Counted from the stretch's first letter, positions 21,360-31,731 are shown. The stretch: 64,000 nt of DNA from Prosopocoilus inquinatus (GCA_036172665.1 CM069870.1:64790212-64854211), one strand, 5' to 3'. Notes: a model not told the origin generated them from the letters alone. Numbers and translations are program-made.

Positions 21360-21960
21360 AAAAATTCTATTATTCGGCCGCCTTGGGGTCTTGGGAGGGC
21401 GGCGGCGGCGGCGGAGCGAACGAAATTTTAATTAAAACAAAGTCTCGAAGTGGCCCCCGCCCGAACGAATCGCAGAAAAACGCGGAACAAACAGAAAGAG
21501 CGAGGACCGATTAATTAAAAACTAATTAACAAATCTCTACCATCTGCCCGCCGCCGCCGCCGCCGCTGCCGACGTTCTCCGTTTTAATATCTGAATAACC
21601 TGCGTCCGCGGGGATGCCCAAGGTGGAATTATATTGTTCTCCGTGTGTTTTTTTTTTCTCGTTCAGAGGGGGGAAACTAATTTCTCACGGAAAAGCGAAC
21701 GGCTGACAGCCGCAATTATTCAGGGGCGGCGCGGCGGTTTCTATGCCCGCGAAGAATTCGCCGATATTGATTTTATTTACAGGTCGTAATACATCCGCGC
21801 GCGCGTTCCCGAATCTAAATGATTTATTTCCATTAATAATTCACGTCCGACGTTCCGTGAAAAAATAATAAAACAAAATAAAAGAGAGCGAGAGAATTTC
21901 GATTTGGAAACCTCAGCTGCACGATAAAAACTATTTGGTTCGCTAACCGCAAATTCAATT
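21360..21960. other. GC-elevated unique block with facing trinucleotide runs
   Basis: A GGC run (about 21398-21416) and a complementary GCC run (about 21552-21570) flank CG-rich sequence with TTAATTAAAA cores. No plausible coding frame. It looks like regulatory or conserved non-coding DNA rather than a transposon. The two runs could pair across about 135 bases. Confidence 0.4.
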
Positions 21961-22017
21961 TCATTTATTACTTTACCCGCAAAACAATTTTATTTATTTG
22001 CATTTACAATATACCTA

Positions 22018-22433
22018 CAGGGTGATGCAGAATAGGTGTTCGACTTGGTAGGTCCATGTATAGTATTGACTAAGACTTTTTAAAACTCGTTTTCAAGGCA
22101 AGTAGAAATGAAACTATGACGAACTGATTTGTTTATAAAAACATGTTATTATTAAGTACTGGACCTCCTAAGATCAACATTCCTGAAATGTAGTTATTAT
22201 TTCCCCTAACAGGAAGCACAACCCTGTCTAGTGTTCTTGTCCGGTGAAATATGGACATCCTCCATACTCTGCGTTCCGCCCTGCTCAGTTATCAATTGTC
22301 CTGTTTCCCACACAAGCCGGCATATTGTGGTAGGCAATAATGCCGGGAATGTCCTGTGAATGCGCCGTGGGCGGACGTAGAAATGAAGGTTACAATTTTT
22401 TTTTCCTCGTTTCGGTTTTCGAGTTAGGTACAA
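22018..22433 (-). pseudogene. Possible remnant of a mariner-like transposase
   Basis: A minus-strand frame contains RRIHRTFP....TTICRLVWETGQL, which resembles the N-terminal HTH of DD41D-type transposases (pattern R..FP....t..r....l.eTG.l). Left of it, TA followed by CAGGGTGATGCAGAATAGG at 22018 looks like a mariner-type end. No matching opposite end was found, and most of the transposase is gone or unreadable. Confidence 0.35.
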
Positions 22434-22953
22434 AAAACACGGTAACTACACCGAAGCACGACATCGAACCAAATTCGAAGAGAAACGTTGAAATACGCAA
22501 ACAATACAAGGACTGTTTGTTTGTAGGAGCACAAGGTACTGCATTGCAGCTGTTCAAGAGTCAATACAATCTATGTAAGTTGGCAGGGAAACTTAATTTT
22601 ATTATGCACGCAGCCACAGACACGTTACTATTTGTATACGGGAATGGGATAGTGGACTACTTAGAACAGACATCATTAAAGAAGTTTCTTCGTTTATAAA
22701 TGAATGAACATGAACGTAAGAAACAAACTTCTTTAACTCTTTAACTACCTACATTAAATATATTAAATAAATAGTGCCCGTATCAAATTTATTTTAAACT
22801 GGTTCGTTGCCAAACTAAAATTCTTATTGGTTTCTTTTCGCCCTCGAGCGAAATTTAGCGTTTGAAACCGTATAACTTCAAACTGAACTATTTAGATTTC
22901 AGTTCGAGTAATGATGAAACGATTTCATTAGTTTAGGGTGGAGGTGCACGAGC
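22434..22953. other. Intergenic DNA, one unsupported open frame
   Basis: The 119-codon plus open frame (22340-22699) overlaps the transposase-like remnant and has no domain. A TATTAAATATATTAAATAAATA stretch near 22753 is simple AT-rich sequence. Confidence 0.4.
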
Positions 22954-22961
22954 TTTTAATA

Positions 22962-23546
22962 CAGCGTTTCCCAAACTTCTGGGTTTCGCGACCCTCTTAT
23001 GAGCTGCGTTATGCTTCATTCCGAGCTTGAATATTGATGCTAAACGATTATCAAATACTTTTATATTATTATTTTAAATTTGAGACTCGTCATTACATTT
23101 CATAACACATTTGTTTTAATGTATTCACACTCTTGTCTAAAACTCAACATTGGAATATTTACATTATATGGCCAAAGTAAAAAAACAAAACTGACGATAT
23201 ATGTACAGTCGCGAGCTTTAAATTTTGGTCGTTACTGTCAATAAGACAATCAAAACGTCCAGCAATTAGAAATTTTAATTAATAATAAACAAGAAGTGTC
23301 AGAATAAATTAAGTATTTAAAAGCATTTAAAATATGACACAAATCTCGTTAATTTTAATAAAATACAAGTTCGGTGTTGCTCGCGACTTTATGTATATGC
23401 AATCTCTTGTTAAAAAAAATAATAAGATAAATTAGTTGCAATTTGTGTTTTTGTATTTTTTTTTAAATTTATTCTGCTGCGCCCCCCCCCCCCCTCCCCC
23501 CCGTTCGTAGACTTACGCTTCCCCGCCAGGGGGGCGCGCCCCACAG
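22962..23546. mobile_element. Short hAT-type element related to 10033-12886
   Basis: It starts CAGCGTTTCCCAAACTTCTG and continues with GCGACCCTCTTATGAGCTG, matching the left end of the large hAT element. Near the right it shares TTTATTCTGCTGCGCCCCC. The 8-mer TTTTAATA lies directly before the left end (22954-22961) and again at 23547-23554. The right terminus is abnormal: instead of TTTGGGAAACGCTG it stops at GCGCCCCACAG. Either the last 15 or so bases were lost on insertion, or the 8-bp match is coincidental. No coding sequence. Confidence 0.72.
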
Positions 23547-23559
23547 TTTTAATAGAACC

Positions 23560-24865
23560 ACCACGACAGAGCAATTTTTAAGGACTTGGAATTTTTTAAA
23601 GGTCGAAAAAGAACCATTTTTTGGAATACGGGCCTGCGCTCGCTCTCGCAGGTATCGGAGCGCAAAACGGTCACCCCTCCTTCGTGATCACCGTACTATT
23701 TTAGTCGCATGATTCGAAAAATGGGGGCGCCCCGACGTCGTTTAGGGTTCGAAAAAAAATCGCAAAAAGTGTCCTGCAAGGTAAAAGTGCATTTTGTGAG
23801 TTAATTTCTTTTTTGTTTTCCTTGAGGAAGTTAAGTTAAAAATTTGCTTTTTTCTAGTTCTTATCTAAATAATAGATACTATAAATATTTGCTGATTATA
23901 AAAAAAGTTCAGTAAAAATCTGAGATTAGTTTTCGAGAAATTTTCAAATAAGTTGGAAAATCTCGTTCTCCGGGCCGTGAGCCCTTTCTAGGATCGGAGT
24001 CAAGGCGAAGCTTCGACAGACGAACAAGCCCCCGTGCCGTACGCTTACGTTTCCGAGTGCGGGCCAGACCGGTGGATAATGAAGGGCCCTGGAATTTTAA
24101 AGCTCAAAAGAAGGTCATTTTTTGGAAAACGGACCTGCGCCCGCTCTCGCAGGTATCGGAGTGCGAAACGGCCGCTTCCATCGTGTTCCCCGTAGTTTTT
24201 TGATCGCATAATTCAAAAAATGGGGGCGCCCCGGCATCGTTTAGGGGTCGAAAGAAAATTGCAAAAGTTGGCCTGTAAGGTAAACGTGCATTTTGTGAGT
24301 TATCTTTTTTTTGCTTTCCTTAAGGAAGTTACGTTAAGAATATGTTTTCTTCTACTTCTTAACTAAATAATACTATAGATACTTGCTGATTATAAAAAAG
24401 TCCAGTAAAAATCTGAGATTACGTTTTCGAGAAATTTTCAAAAAGTTGGAAAATCGCGGTCTCCGTGCCATGAGCCCTTTCCAGGACGGGACTCGAGGCG
24501 GAACTTCGACAGACGAATAGGCCTTCGTCTCTTCTCCTACGTTTACGAGTTCGGACTAAATCGGTTGATAATGAAGGGTCCTGGAATTTTTAAAAGTCGA
24601 AAGTCCATTTTTTTGGAATACGGGCCTGCGCCCGCTCTCGCAGATGTCGGAGTGCGAAACGGCCGCCTCCATCGTATTCCCCGTACTTTTCTGGTCGCAT
24701 AATTCAAAAAATGGGGGCGCTCCGGCATCGTTTAGAGGTCGAAAAAAAAAATGCAAAAGGTGGCCTGCAAGGTGAAAGTGCATTTTGTGAGTCAACTTTT
24801 TAGTTTCCTTTAAGGAAGTTACGCAAATTTTTTTTTTTTCTAATTCTCAACAAAGTAATACTTTA
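23560..24865. repeat. Three-unit tandem array, ~495-bp period
   Basis: The word CTCTCGCAGGTATCGGAG (or close) recurs with its anchor at 23651, 24152 and 24644, giving periods of 501 and 492. Each unit carries GGGCCTGCGC, AATGGGGGCGCCCCG, GTGCATTTTGTGAGT and GGAAGTTACG-type segments. The first copy is somewhat diverged and the third is cut short after TTAAGGAAGTTACG. The minus-strand open frames here are by-products of the array. The array abuts the short hAT element at its left and an A-rich block at its right. Confidence 0.88.
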
Positions 24866-25089
24866 TACATACATATATTTTTTTTAAGAACTTTCACGGG
24901 ATCACGTGTTAACTTGAGATTCCGTTCGAGGAGATTCAAGTTGGTCCATAGCAGCTCGTTCCATAAAGAGCAACAAAGAGTATGTTTCCGCGCACGCTAA
25001 TGGTTTAGAGAGGCTAACCCTACATTCGTAATCGTATTCGTTTGACTGTACATAAAGCAGTTGGTACCATGTAAGATTATGTAAAAAAA

Positions 25090-26400
25090 AAAAATTAAAG
25101 GTGTAAAATACTGGTGAAAAGAGGAGAAAAAACAGGAAAACAAATGACGATCGCATCATTTACAAAAAAAAAGGAGGAGACAAAGAAAGAAAAATGTGAA
25201 GAATCGAAGAACGAAGAAGAAATAAAAAGGATAAAGCATTTTCGACAATCTAGAAGCACGATAATTAAAAAGAAAACAACAATGCAATTATAATAAAATA
25301 AGAAAAACAAACGGCGCGATAAAACAAGACAAAATTAATATAATGGTAAATTTACAAAGAAAAAAAAAGACTGAAAGAGAGAAAGGCGATATACATCGCA
25401 AAAATTAGAAAGAAAGACAATCGCGATAATTTGGAAATAAATTTCGGATTATTGAATTTCCGAAGAACGATTATTAAAAACAAAAAAAAAGGAGAACATC
25501 GGTCGAGAAACTCAAACCGAAACGAAATGGGGGGGGGGGGAAGAAAGTATGAAAAACAAATGACGGCGAAAGAACAAACAGCGGAACAACTTTTCAATCA
25601 TTTCATAGACAATACGAAACAAAAACAAAAACTAGCGCACATTTTTGACATTTGAAAAGCAAACAAACGGGCACGATAACTTCAAAATGTCAAAAGAAGA
25701 AAAACAAATGACGATCGCCGATTTTACGAAAGGAAAAAGAGATAGGGAAAGCAAATGACATAAACGTCTTGTCGAACGTCAAAGAAAAAGAAATAACTTC
25801 AGAAAATACAAAAAGGAAACAAAAAAAAACTCAATCTGAAACGGTAAATGGTAAATTCACAAAGAAAAAGCGAGAGAAACCAAAAACAAAAGAGTTACGA
25901 AAGAAAAAGAAACGTGTTAAATTGAAAATAAGTTTCTGATTAATTAATTTCCGATAAGCAAAAAAAAAACAAAGAAAAACAACGAAGAACGTTGACGTTA
26001 ACAACTGAGAGACCCAATCGAAACTAGGCGGTAAAAGTTCCAAAGAGAGCAAAAAAAGAAACAAACGACGCGACGGTGAAAGAACAGGCAGTGCAAAAGA
26101 TTTTCGATCACTTTATGGCTAACATAAAAACAAAAGCAAAAACGAGAACATTTTTCACACCCCTAAAAGCAGAAAAATAAAAAAAAAACACAATTACTTC
26201 GAAAAGTAACAAGAAGAAAAACAAATGACGATTGCTGATTTTACGAAAGCGGAAAGAAACAAGGAAATCAAATGACGTAAACGTCGTGAGGAATACCAAA
26301 GAAATAAGAATAATTTCAAAAAATACAAAGAAATTCAGAAAAAAAGAAAGAAAAATAATATATTAATCTGAAATGATAAATGGTAAATTCGCAAATACTT
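25090..26400. repeat. A-rich repetitive block with CAAATGACGATCGC motifs
   Basis: About 1.3 kb of purine-biased sequence. ACAAATGACGATCGC or close occurs near 25140, 25703 and 26220, each followed by a TTTACRAAA segment. Two longer related segments near 25560-25620 and 26068-26125 share GAAAGAACA..CAG.G.AA and TTTTC.ATCA.TT. The units are heavily drifted. The long minus-strand frames are Phe/Leu/Ser-rich reads of the purine strand and are not genes. Confidence 0.6.
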
Positions 26401-26680
26401 TGATGCCTTTTTTGGATTGATGGATGGTAGTTTGAGAGGGGTCTTATCTGCATGTTTCAACTTTTTTCGAAATTTCGTTTTTGTGTAAATTAAGAAACAT
26501 AGACGCGCAACCGTTTTCGTTAATTATTCAGAAATGAAATTTCAAGAGCTTTTGATAGCGCAAATTCAAAATCAGATAACGCCGTCACAGTACTTTCGCA
26601 GTAAGTTATTATACCTACCAGATTAGAAAGTAGAAAATATAGTATTATTGTTTCATAAACGACACGAAAGTCGAGAAACT

Positions 26681-26712
26681 GACGAATTTGATAGTGTTTC
26701 CGAACCGTATCA
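26681..26712. promoter_or_regulatory. Upstream element repeated downstream of the protease gene
   Basis: GACGAATTTG.TAGTGTTTCCGAACCGTATCA lies about 75 bases before the protease ATG. A near copy, in a surrounding match of about 70 bases, lies at 27777-27810 beyond the same gene. This fits a promoter segment duplicated with a former tandem gene copy. Its regulatory role is inferred. Confidence 0.4.
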
Positions 26713-26786
26713 TGTAAGATAAATCTCAATCAAATCTAGGAACCCTGGTCTGACACTGACACTTAACGAAAAAGTGATTAATCATC

Positions 26787-27653
26787 ATGAAAGTTTCGGG
26801 AATTTTCTTCTTTTCGTTTCTGATGGAGAATATAGTTTCTAAACCCTTTGACAATTCAAGCAAAATAATAGCCGGATACGACTGCCAAGCGGATCAGCAT
26901 CCTTACTTTGTCCTTGTATTGGTAGATAATGTCTTTGGCTGTGGTGGTACACTTCTTAATCCAACTTGGGTTTTGACGGCAGCTCATTGTTTCTATCAGG
27001 ATGTACACGGAAGAGTTAATAGTAAAGCTCGCTTTTACAGCGGTATGTCATCTTTGGACGAGAAAGGAAAGAACTCATTTAATCTGCAAGTAAGCGAAGC
27101 TGACTCATTCTACATTCATCCCAGCTTCGCCAATGGTTCACATGTGAATGACATCGCATTGGTAAAACTGAAGACGGGAATTGTACGAAATAAATACGTT
27201 GCGCTCTCTTTCAACCGTAGCATTTCGTCCGTGGTGAGGTCCTGTAGGAATTGCACAATCATGGGTTTCGGGACACCACCAGGATTGGCATCTCTTGATA
27301 AACATTTCAAGTGCGCCCACGTATCACTAATCCCCGATGTAATATGTTATAACGTTTATAAAGGATTCACTCACTGGTGTGCACTGGACAGTACCCCAGG
27401 GAAGAATCAAGATGTTTGTGCTGGGGATTCGGGGGGTCCGCTTATGTGCAATGGTAAACAAATCGGCATAACGCAATCTAGTTATGTAGGAAGAGCACCT
27501 TCCAGGTACACTAAAGTTTATCTGTACGAAGATTTTATAAAGCGTACAGTAGAGCGTAATAGATCTGCCTCGAACCAAAAAATAAGATTGAATGTAATAT
27601 TTCCAGCGTATTGTTCGTCGACAGTAATTGTCTATATTTATTTGATACGTTAA
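26787..27653 (+). CDS. Secreted trypsin-like serine protease (S1A)
   Basis: Single-exon 288-residue zymogen. Residues 1-18 are a hydrophobic signal peptide. Residues 19-26 (KPFDNSSK) form a short propeptide ending in Lys, and the mature chain starts IIAGYDC. The catalytic triad is intact: His67 in LTAAHC, Asp122 in NDIAL, Ser215 in GDSGGP; Gly213 supplies the oxyanion hole. Asp209, six residues before the Ser, predicts Lys/Arg specificity. Cysteines match pairs 22-157, 42-58, 136-201 and 168-182 of chymotrypsin numbering, but the partner of Cys191 is absent and the usual SWG loop reads QSS, so the pocket rim is unusual. N-glycosylation motifs are present (NSS, NGS, NRS, NCT). The last 25 residues extend beyond the stop of its paralogue at 34346. 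Likely gut or haemolymph enzyme (inference). Confidence 0.92.
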   Translation: MKVSGIFFFSFLMENIVSKPFDNSSKIIAGYDCQADQHPYFVLVLVDNVFGCGGTLLNPTWVLTAAHCFYQDVHGRVNSKARFYSGMSSLDEKGKNSFNLQVSEADSFYIHPSFANGSHVNDIALVKLKTGIVRNKYVALSFNRSISSVVRSCRNCTIMGFGTPPGLASLDKHFKCAHVSLIPDVICYNVYKGFTHWCALDSTPGKNQDVCAGDSGGPLMCNGKQIGITQSSYVGRAPSRYTKVYLYEDFIKRTVERNRSASNQKIRLNVIFPAYCSSTVIVYIYLIR

Positions 27654-27705
27654 AAAACAAAATATTTAATTTGTTATAATCCGAGCTATCTGTGGTTAGT
27701 GCAAA

Positions 27706-27711
27706 AATAAA
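27706..27711 (+). terminator. Polyadenylation signal AATAAA
   Basis: An AATAAA lies 53 bases after the protease stop codon, in a GCAAAAATAAAAG context, a normal position for 3' end processing. Confidence 0.45.
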
Positions 27712-27776
27712 AGAAACAAAGTATATTAACAAACTATTGCTAATTATTTTGTAAATGATACGGAGCTTGAAAATTT

Positions 27777-27810
27777 GACGAATTTGACGGATTGTTTCCG
27801 AACCGTATCA
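27777..27810. repeat. Second copy of the protease upstream element
   Basis: GACGAATTTGACGGATTGTTTCCGAACCGTATCA with flanks resembling 26640-26730. No protease ORF follows it; the next thing downstream is AT-rich DNA and a mariner-like element. It looks like the promoter relic of a lost tandem copy. Confidence 0.55.
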
Positions 27811-28032
27811 ACTAAGCTAAACGTCACACAGTGGGGCAAAAGACTTTCAAAGTAGGCATTAAATTAGAAGTTCTTAGAACTCGTTTCTAAAATAAATATT
27901 TTCTTTTAGAAGAGCTGTAAGTATTAAGAAATGGTACAGATAATTTACGAGATACTCCGAATACAAAGTAAAATTCAAAAATATTAAAAAAAATGTGTTA
28001 AAAATTAAAAAAAAAATATATATAAATTTTAG

Positions 28033-28209
28033 TTATCCGTAAATATTCATCACCACTAACATGCTTATCGTCTCTGCTGTCGTCATCACACTCATCGTTG
28101 TTATTATCTTCGTCATTGTCATCATCGTGACAAGCGGATTATATTTTTGGAGATTTTCCGTCAAAAAATGAAATTGTTCCTCAGCTTTATTACTTCCTGA
28201 TCTTTCCAT
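28033..28209 (-). other. 58-codon open frame with a frame-shifted acidic stretch
   Basis: ATG at 28209 opens MERSGSNKAEEQFHFLTENL and continues as Met/Thr-rich sequence to a stop at 28033. In the neighbouring frame, the same DNA (about 28130-28065) encodes a run of Asp, Asn and Glu, as in acidic linkers of nuclear or transposase proteins. The GAT/GAC-type repeats make chance likely. No family is assigned. Confidence 0.2.
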
Positions 28210-28407
28210 GATATCACAGTGATATCAAGAAGTTCAGTTCTTTTTATAAACATAATATTTGAACTTGTTTCCACAAATAAACACATTGAATGTAAACAAA
28301 AACGCATAAGTCATAAGTAAAAGTGCCTTCTCTAGTGGTTTCGAACAGTTCGAGAAACAAGAAAAAGTGCAAATATGTGCAGAAAATGAAAATAATTATC
28401 AAATATA

Positions 28408-30161
28408 CACGGTGGCCAGAAAAATGCGGACATACGCCAGGTAGAACGATTCTTTGTTCAATTCTGAGGCGATAATCTTAATCCAAAAAAGTTATGCGGT
28501 CCTTCCTTAAGGCGCACGAGACCATCAAACCTTAAGATGTACGGCTAAAATTTAGCAAAATTCGTCAAATTTATCTATGTAAAATCATTGTGGTGAAATT
28601 TAGAAATGGAATTATCTCAAATGTATTGATGTAACTAATCGATTAATACCAATGGTTTACATTTTTAACATTTCTTCATTGGCTTTTTTGAAATTAAAGT
28701 ACATATGGCAACGTGGTACTGTAAGGCTGCTTGTTTAAAAGTAGTAAGTAGTTGTCAATTTTTGACGTTTCTCATGTGACATTTGGCTCTTGAAATAAGA
28801 TAAACATTTTGTGCTGTTCTTAGTACCGAACAATGTTTACCTTTGGAGAATACGCCGACATGTATATGGTATTCGGATTTTGCAATGGAAATGCAAACTT
28901 GGCAAAAGAAGGATATCAAATACGGTATCCTCAACGGCGACATCCATCCACCAACACGTTCCGTAGAATGGATCAGCGACTTAGAGAAACTGGCTCCTTT
29001 ATACCGAATTATCGTAACAGCGGTAGACCTAGAGGGCGTCGAACAGTTCAATTAGAAGAGCAAATATTGGATGCTGTTTACGAAGATCCGACGTCCAGCA
29101 CAAGACAAATAGCTCGGGAACTAAATATTCCTAGCAAAACAACAGTGCACTCAGTACTATCTCAAAATTTGTTGCATCCGTTTCATGCAAGGAAAGTGCA
29201 GCCTTTGTATGTGAACGATAATGTGCACAAGAATGTTTTGTAACAATATTTTACAAAGGATTCAAGAAGAGCCGAACTTTTTATTGCATATTCTCTGGAG
29301 CGACGAATGCTTGTTTACGAGAGATGGCGTCTTTAATAGCCATAATTTTCATTTTTGGGCGGACGAAAATCCCAAGGCAATAAGGGAAATTGGACATCAG
29401 AGAAGATTTTCGGTAAATGTTTGGCTGGGGATTTTAAATCTCCGAGTTGTTGGACCAATATTTCTTCCAAATCGTCTAAATGGAATTGAGTACGTTAACG
29501 TTTTAGAAGAAGTACTGGATAATATTCCACTGAATTTGAGACCCAACATGTTGTACATGCATGACGGAGCCCCTGCTCACAATGCCAGAATTTCTAGGGA
29601 TTGGTTAAACGAACACTTTCCGAATCGGTGGATAGGGCGTAACGGTCCAATAGCATGGCCGGCAAGATCTCCCGATATTAATCCTCTGGACTTTTTCGTT
29701 TGGGGGCTTTTAAAGGAAAAGGTCTATGCAACGCCTCCAGTGAACGAAGAGGATGTAATTAATAAAATTACGGCGGCAGTTCGATTAATCACCCCGGATA
29801 TGTTGGAACGCGTTTTGAATTCGCTTCCTCGAAGATTTGAATTATGTCTGGAAACTGATGGCTACCAATTTGAACAGTTCTTATAATTTTTTCATATTAT
29901 CTTTAAATTTGAATACAATTGGTATCCATGTTAACATAAAATTCTTGCTAATTTGCGTATTTACCTGATTTATAGTAAATAATAAAATGATTACTACCAC
30001 AGTACTTGTCTGATTAGGTGTTGCCAAATTTACAATTCTTTTAAGCTGCTCGTGTGACTTAAGAAAGCACTGTACTACTTTTTTCAATTAAGATTGTCAA
30101 CTCAGAATTAAACAAAGATTTGGCCTGCGTGGCGTTTGTCCGCATTTTTCTGGCCACCGTG
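28408..30161 (+). mobile_element. Second mariner-like element, 1.75 kb
   Basis: CACGGTGGCCAGAAAAATGC at 28408 pairs with GCATTTTTCTGGCCACCGTG ending at 30161. Inverted repeats are about 33 bases, and both ends are bounded by TA. It sits between the two protease genes. It is a different family from 18768-20814, as ends and transposase both differ, though both transposases have the same Asp spacing. Confidence 0.95.
28833..29886 (+). pseudogene. Mariner-like transposase, DD41D-type, one frameshift
   Basis: The first frame (28833-29243) carries the HTH region with EYADMYMVFGFCNGNANLA, TFRRMDQRLRETGSF, a GRPRGRR linker and a second HTH (STRQIARELNIPSKTTV). The second frame (to 29886) has the catalytic core: LWSDECLF, MHDGAPAH and WPARSPDINPLDFFVWG, with 41 residues between the last two Asp. 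The frames meet around 29200-29240, where the reading shifts by one base. No stop or deletion is seen elsewhere, so decay is recent or very slight. An assembly error could also make the shift. Confidence 0.92.
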
Positions 30162-30429
30162 TATAATAGATATTAATCTGAATCCAACAAAAAGTAAAAC
30201 GTGGGCGGCCTTGGAAAGTCCGATAAAATTTTGATTATTTAACATTTAGTATACACTTTATTTTATGGTACTTTTATAAAACTGAATGTAGTGAAAGTTC
30301 CAATACAAAAATATGACTGCACACTTGAAGTCGTGGATTCCATCATAAAATTAAAACATAATTCAGAAAATATAGTAGTTAAGCACATCACAAACCTGAA
30401 TCATGTGTAATTTGCGTAAAATGCACTTA

Positions 30430-30557
30430 AGCCCGATTTCTTCACCTGCGGATAAATTTATCTGCCAGGTAGTATCCTCGGAAACTATTATCGATACAAT
30501 GGTTTCCAAGGATAACACCTGGTAGATAAATTTATCAGGAGTTGAAGAAATCGAGCA
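30430..30557. mobile_element. Foldback MITE with TTA flanks (128 bp)
   Basis: AGCCCGATTTCTTCACCTGC at 30430 pairs with the sequence ending AGTTGAAGAAATCGAGCA at 30557. The arms extend through GATAAATTTATCTGCCAGGT and TATCCTCGGAAAC, about 55 bases each. TTA flanks both sides (30427-30429 and 30558-30560), a size of duplication typical of PIF/Harbinger-type elements. No coding capacity. Confidence 0.85.
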
Positions 30558-30659
30558 TTAGTCACTGTAGACAACTGGTTGTGATTTTTTAGCCCACTTG
30601 ATACCGGCGAAGATGATTATCAAGTGCCTTTTTTAAATGTGTGGTACATTTTCTAATCA

Positions 30660-31500
30660 AAATTTCGACAGTGACTGTCAGTGGAAGCAACAAAAGAAAC
30701 ATAATAATAACAGGAAAACCAAAGACGATCGCGTTTTAATTTTGCACGAAACGTCAAAGTCGGTTTCTAGAATCCTTTTTGCTTTCTTTAAGTTTGAAAA
30801 CCAGAGAAACAAAACGCAATCAAGATTTCGACAGAAAAACAAAACAAAACAAAAGACGATCGCACTAAAACATTTTCCAAACAAAATTTCGACAGTGACT
30901 GGCACTTGAAACGACAAAAGAAAAACAACAATAACAAAAAACAAAAAGAAAAACAAAAGAGGATCGCGTTTTAAATTTGCGCGAAACGTAAAAATCTGTT
31001 TCTAGAATATTTTTAGGTCAAACTTCAACAACGATTAAAAAAAGGAAAAAATAAACAAAAGACGAAAAACGCAATCGCGCTTAAACTTCAAGCAAGGGAA
31101 ACGGGTTTTAAAAATGGTTTGCCAATTGCGACCGCCGATTGTTTTTTTTTTTAAAAAAAGCAAAAGAAAAACGCTCTCGAGATATCAACGAACGACAAAA
31201 AAAAAACAGAAGACGATCGGATTGTGATAGTTGTTTTAAATCGATTAACTTTGCGTAGAAAGTGAAAGTCGGTTTTTCAAAATATTTCTTTTGTTCAAAA
31301 CTTACCAAGACAAAACAAAGACAACGCATTGTTTAATTTACTAAACAAAAGACGAAACGTCGTAAAAATAAACAAAATTTCAACGACTGACAAGAAGAAA
31401 AAAAAAGCGCGCAAAAAATAGAAAAATTGCGCTTCTGAAAATACTTTTCGAAACTACGACAGTAGGTAGCTTAAAAAAAACAACAGATGATCGAGAATTT
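30660..31500. repeat. A-rich block with CAAAAGACGATCGC motifs
   Basis: Like 25090-26400. The motif AAAGACGATCGC or a near version occurs near 30721, 30853, 30957 and 31210, usually followed by a segment containing TTTCTAGAAT or TTTTGCACGAAACGT. GACAGTGACTG occurs near 30668 and 30890. The long minus-strand frames are reads through this composition. Confidence 0.6.
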
Positions 31501-31529
31501 TCATTAATGAAATGGCATCCTGAGTATGA

Positions 31530-31569
31530 ACTTTTGAAAGTAAACTTAATCGGGTTTACTTTCAAAAGT
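31530..31569. repeat. Perfect 16-bp hairpin
   Basis: ACTTTTGAAAGTAAAC (31530-31545) and GTTTACTTTCAAAAGT (31554-31569) are exact reverse complements around an 8-base loop. Confidence 0.9.
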
Positions 31570-31731
31570 AATGTGTAATATTCAAATTTGGTGGCATAAT
31601 AAATTTTACTGAATAAGAAACAAATAGGCAAACAGTAAAATCAACTACTCCTAAGACACCTGCTTACAAAATATTGTCAACATCTGGAAATTTCATCACC
31701 GATCTTAAAGAAATAACTCAATTGTTTTGTT

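Noticed and set aside
25090..26400. Several minus-strand open frames of 60-90 codons rich in Phe, Leu and Ser
   Set aside because: They are translations of the complement of A/G-rich repetitive DNA, lack domains and overlap in different frames.
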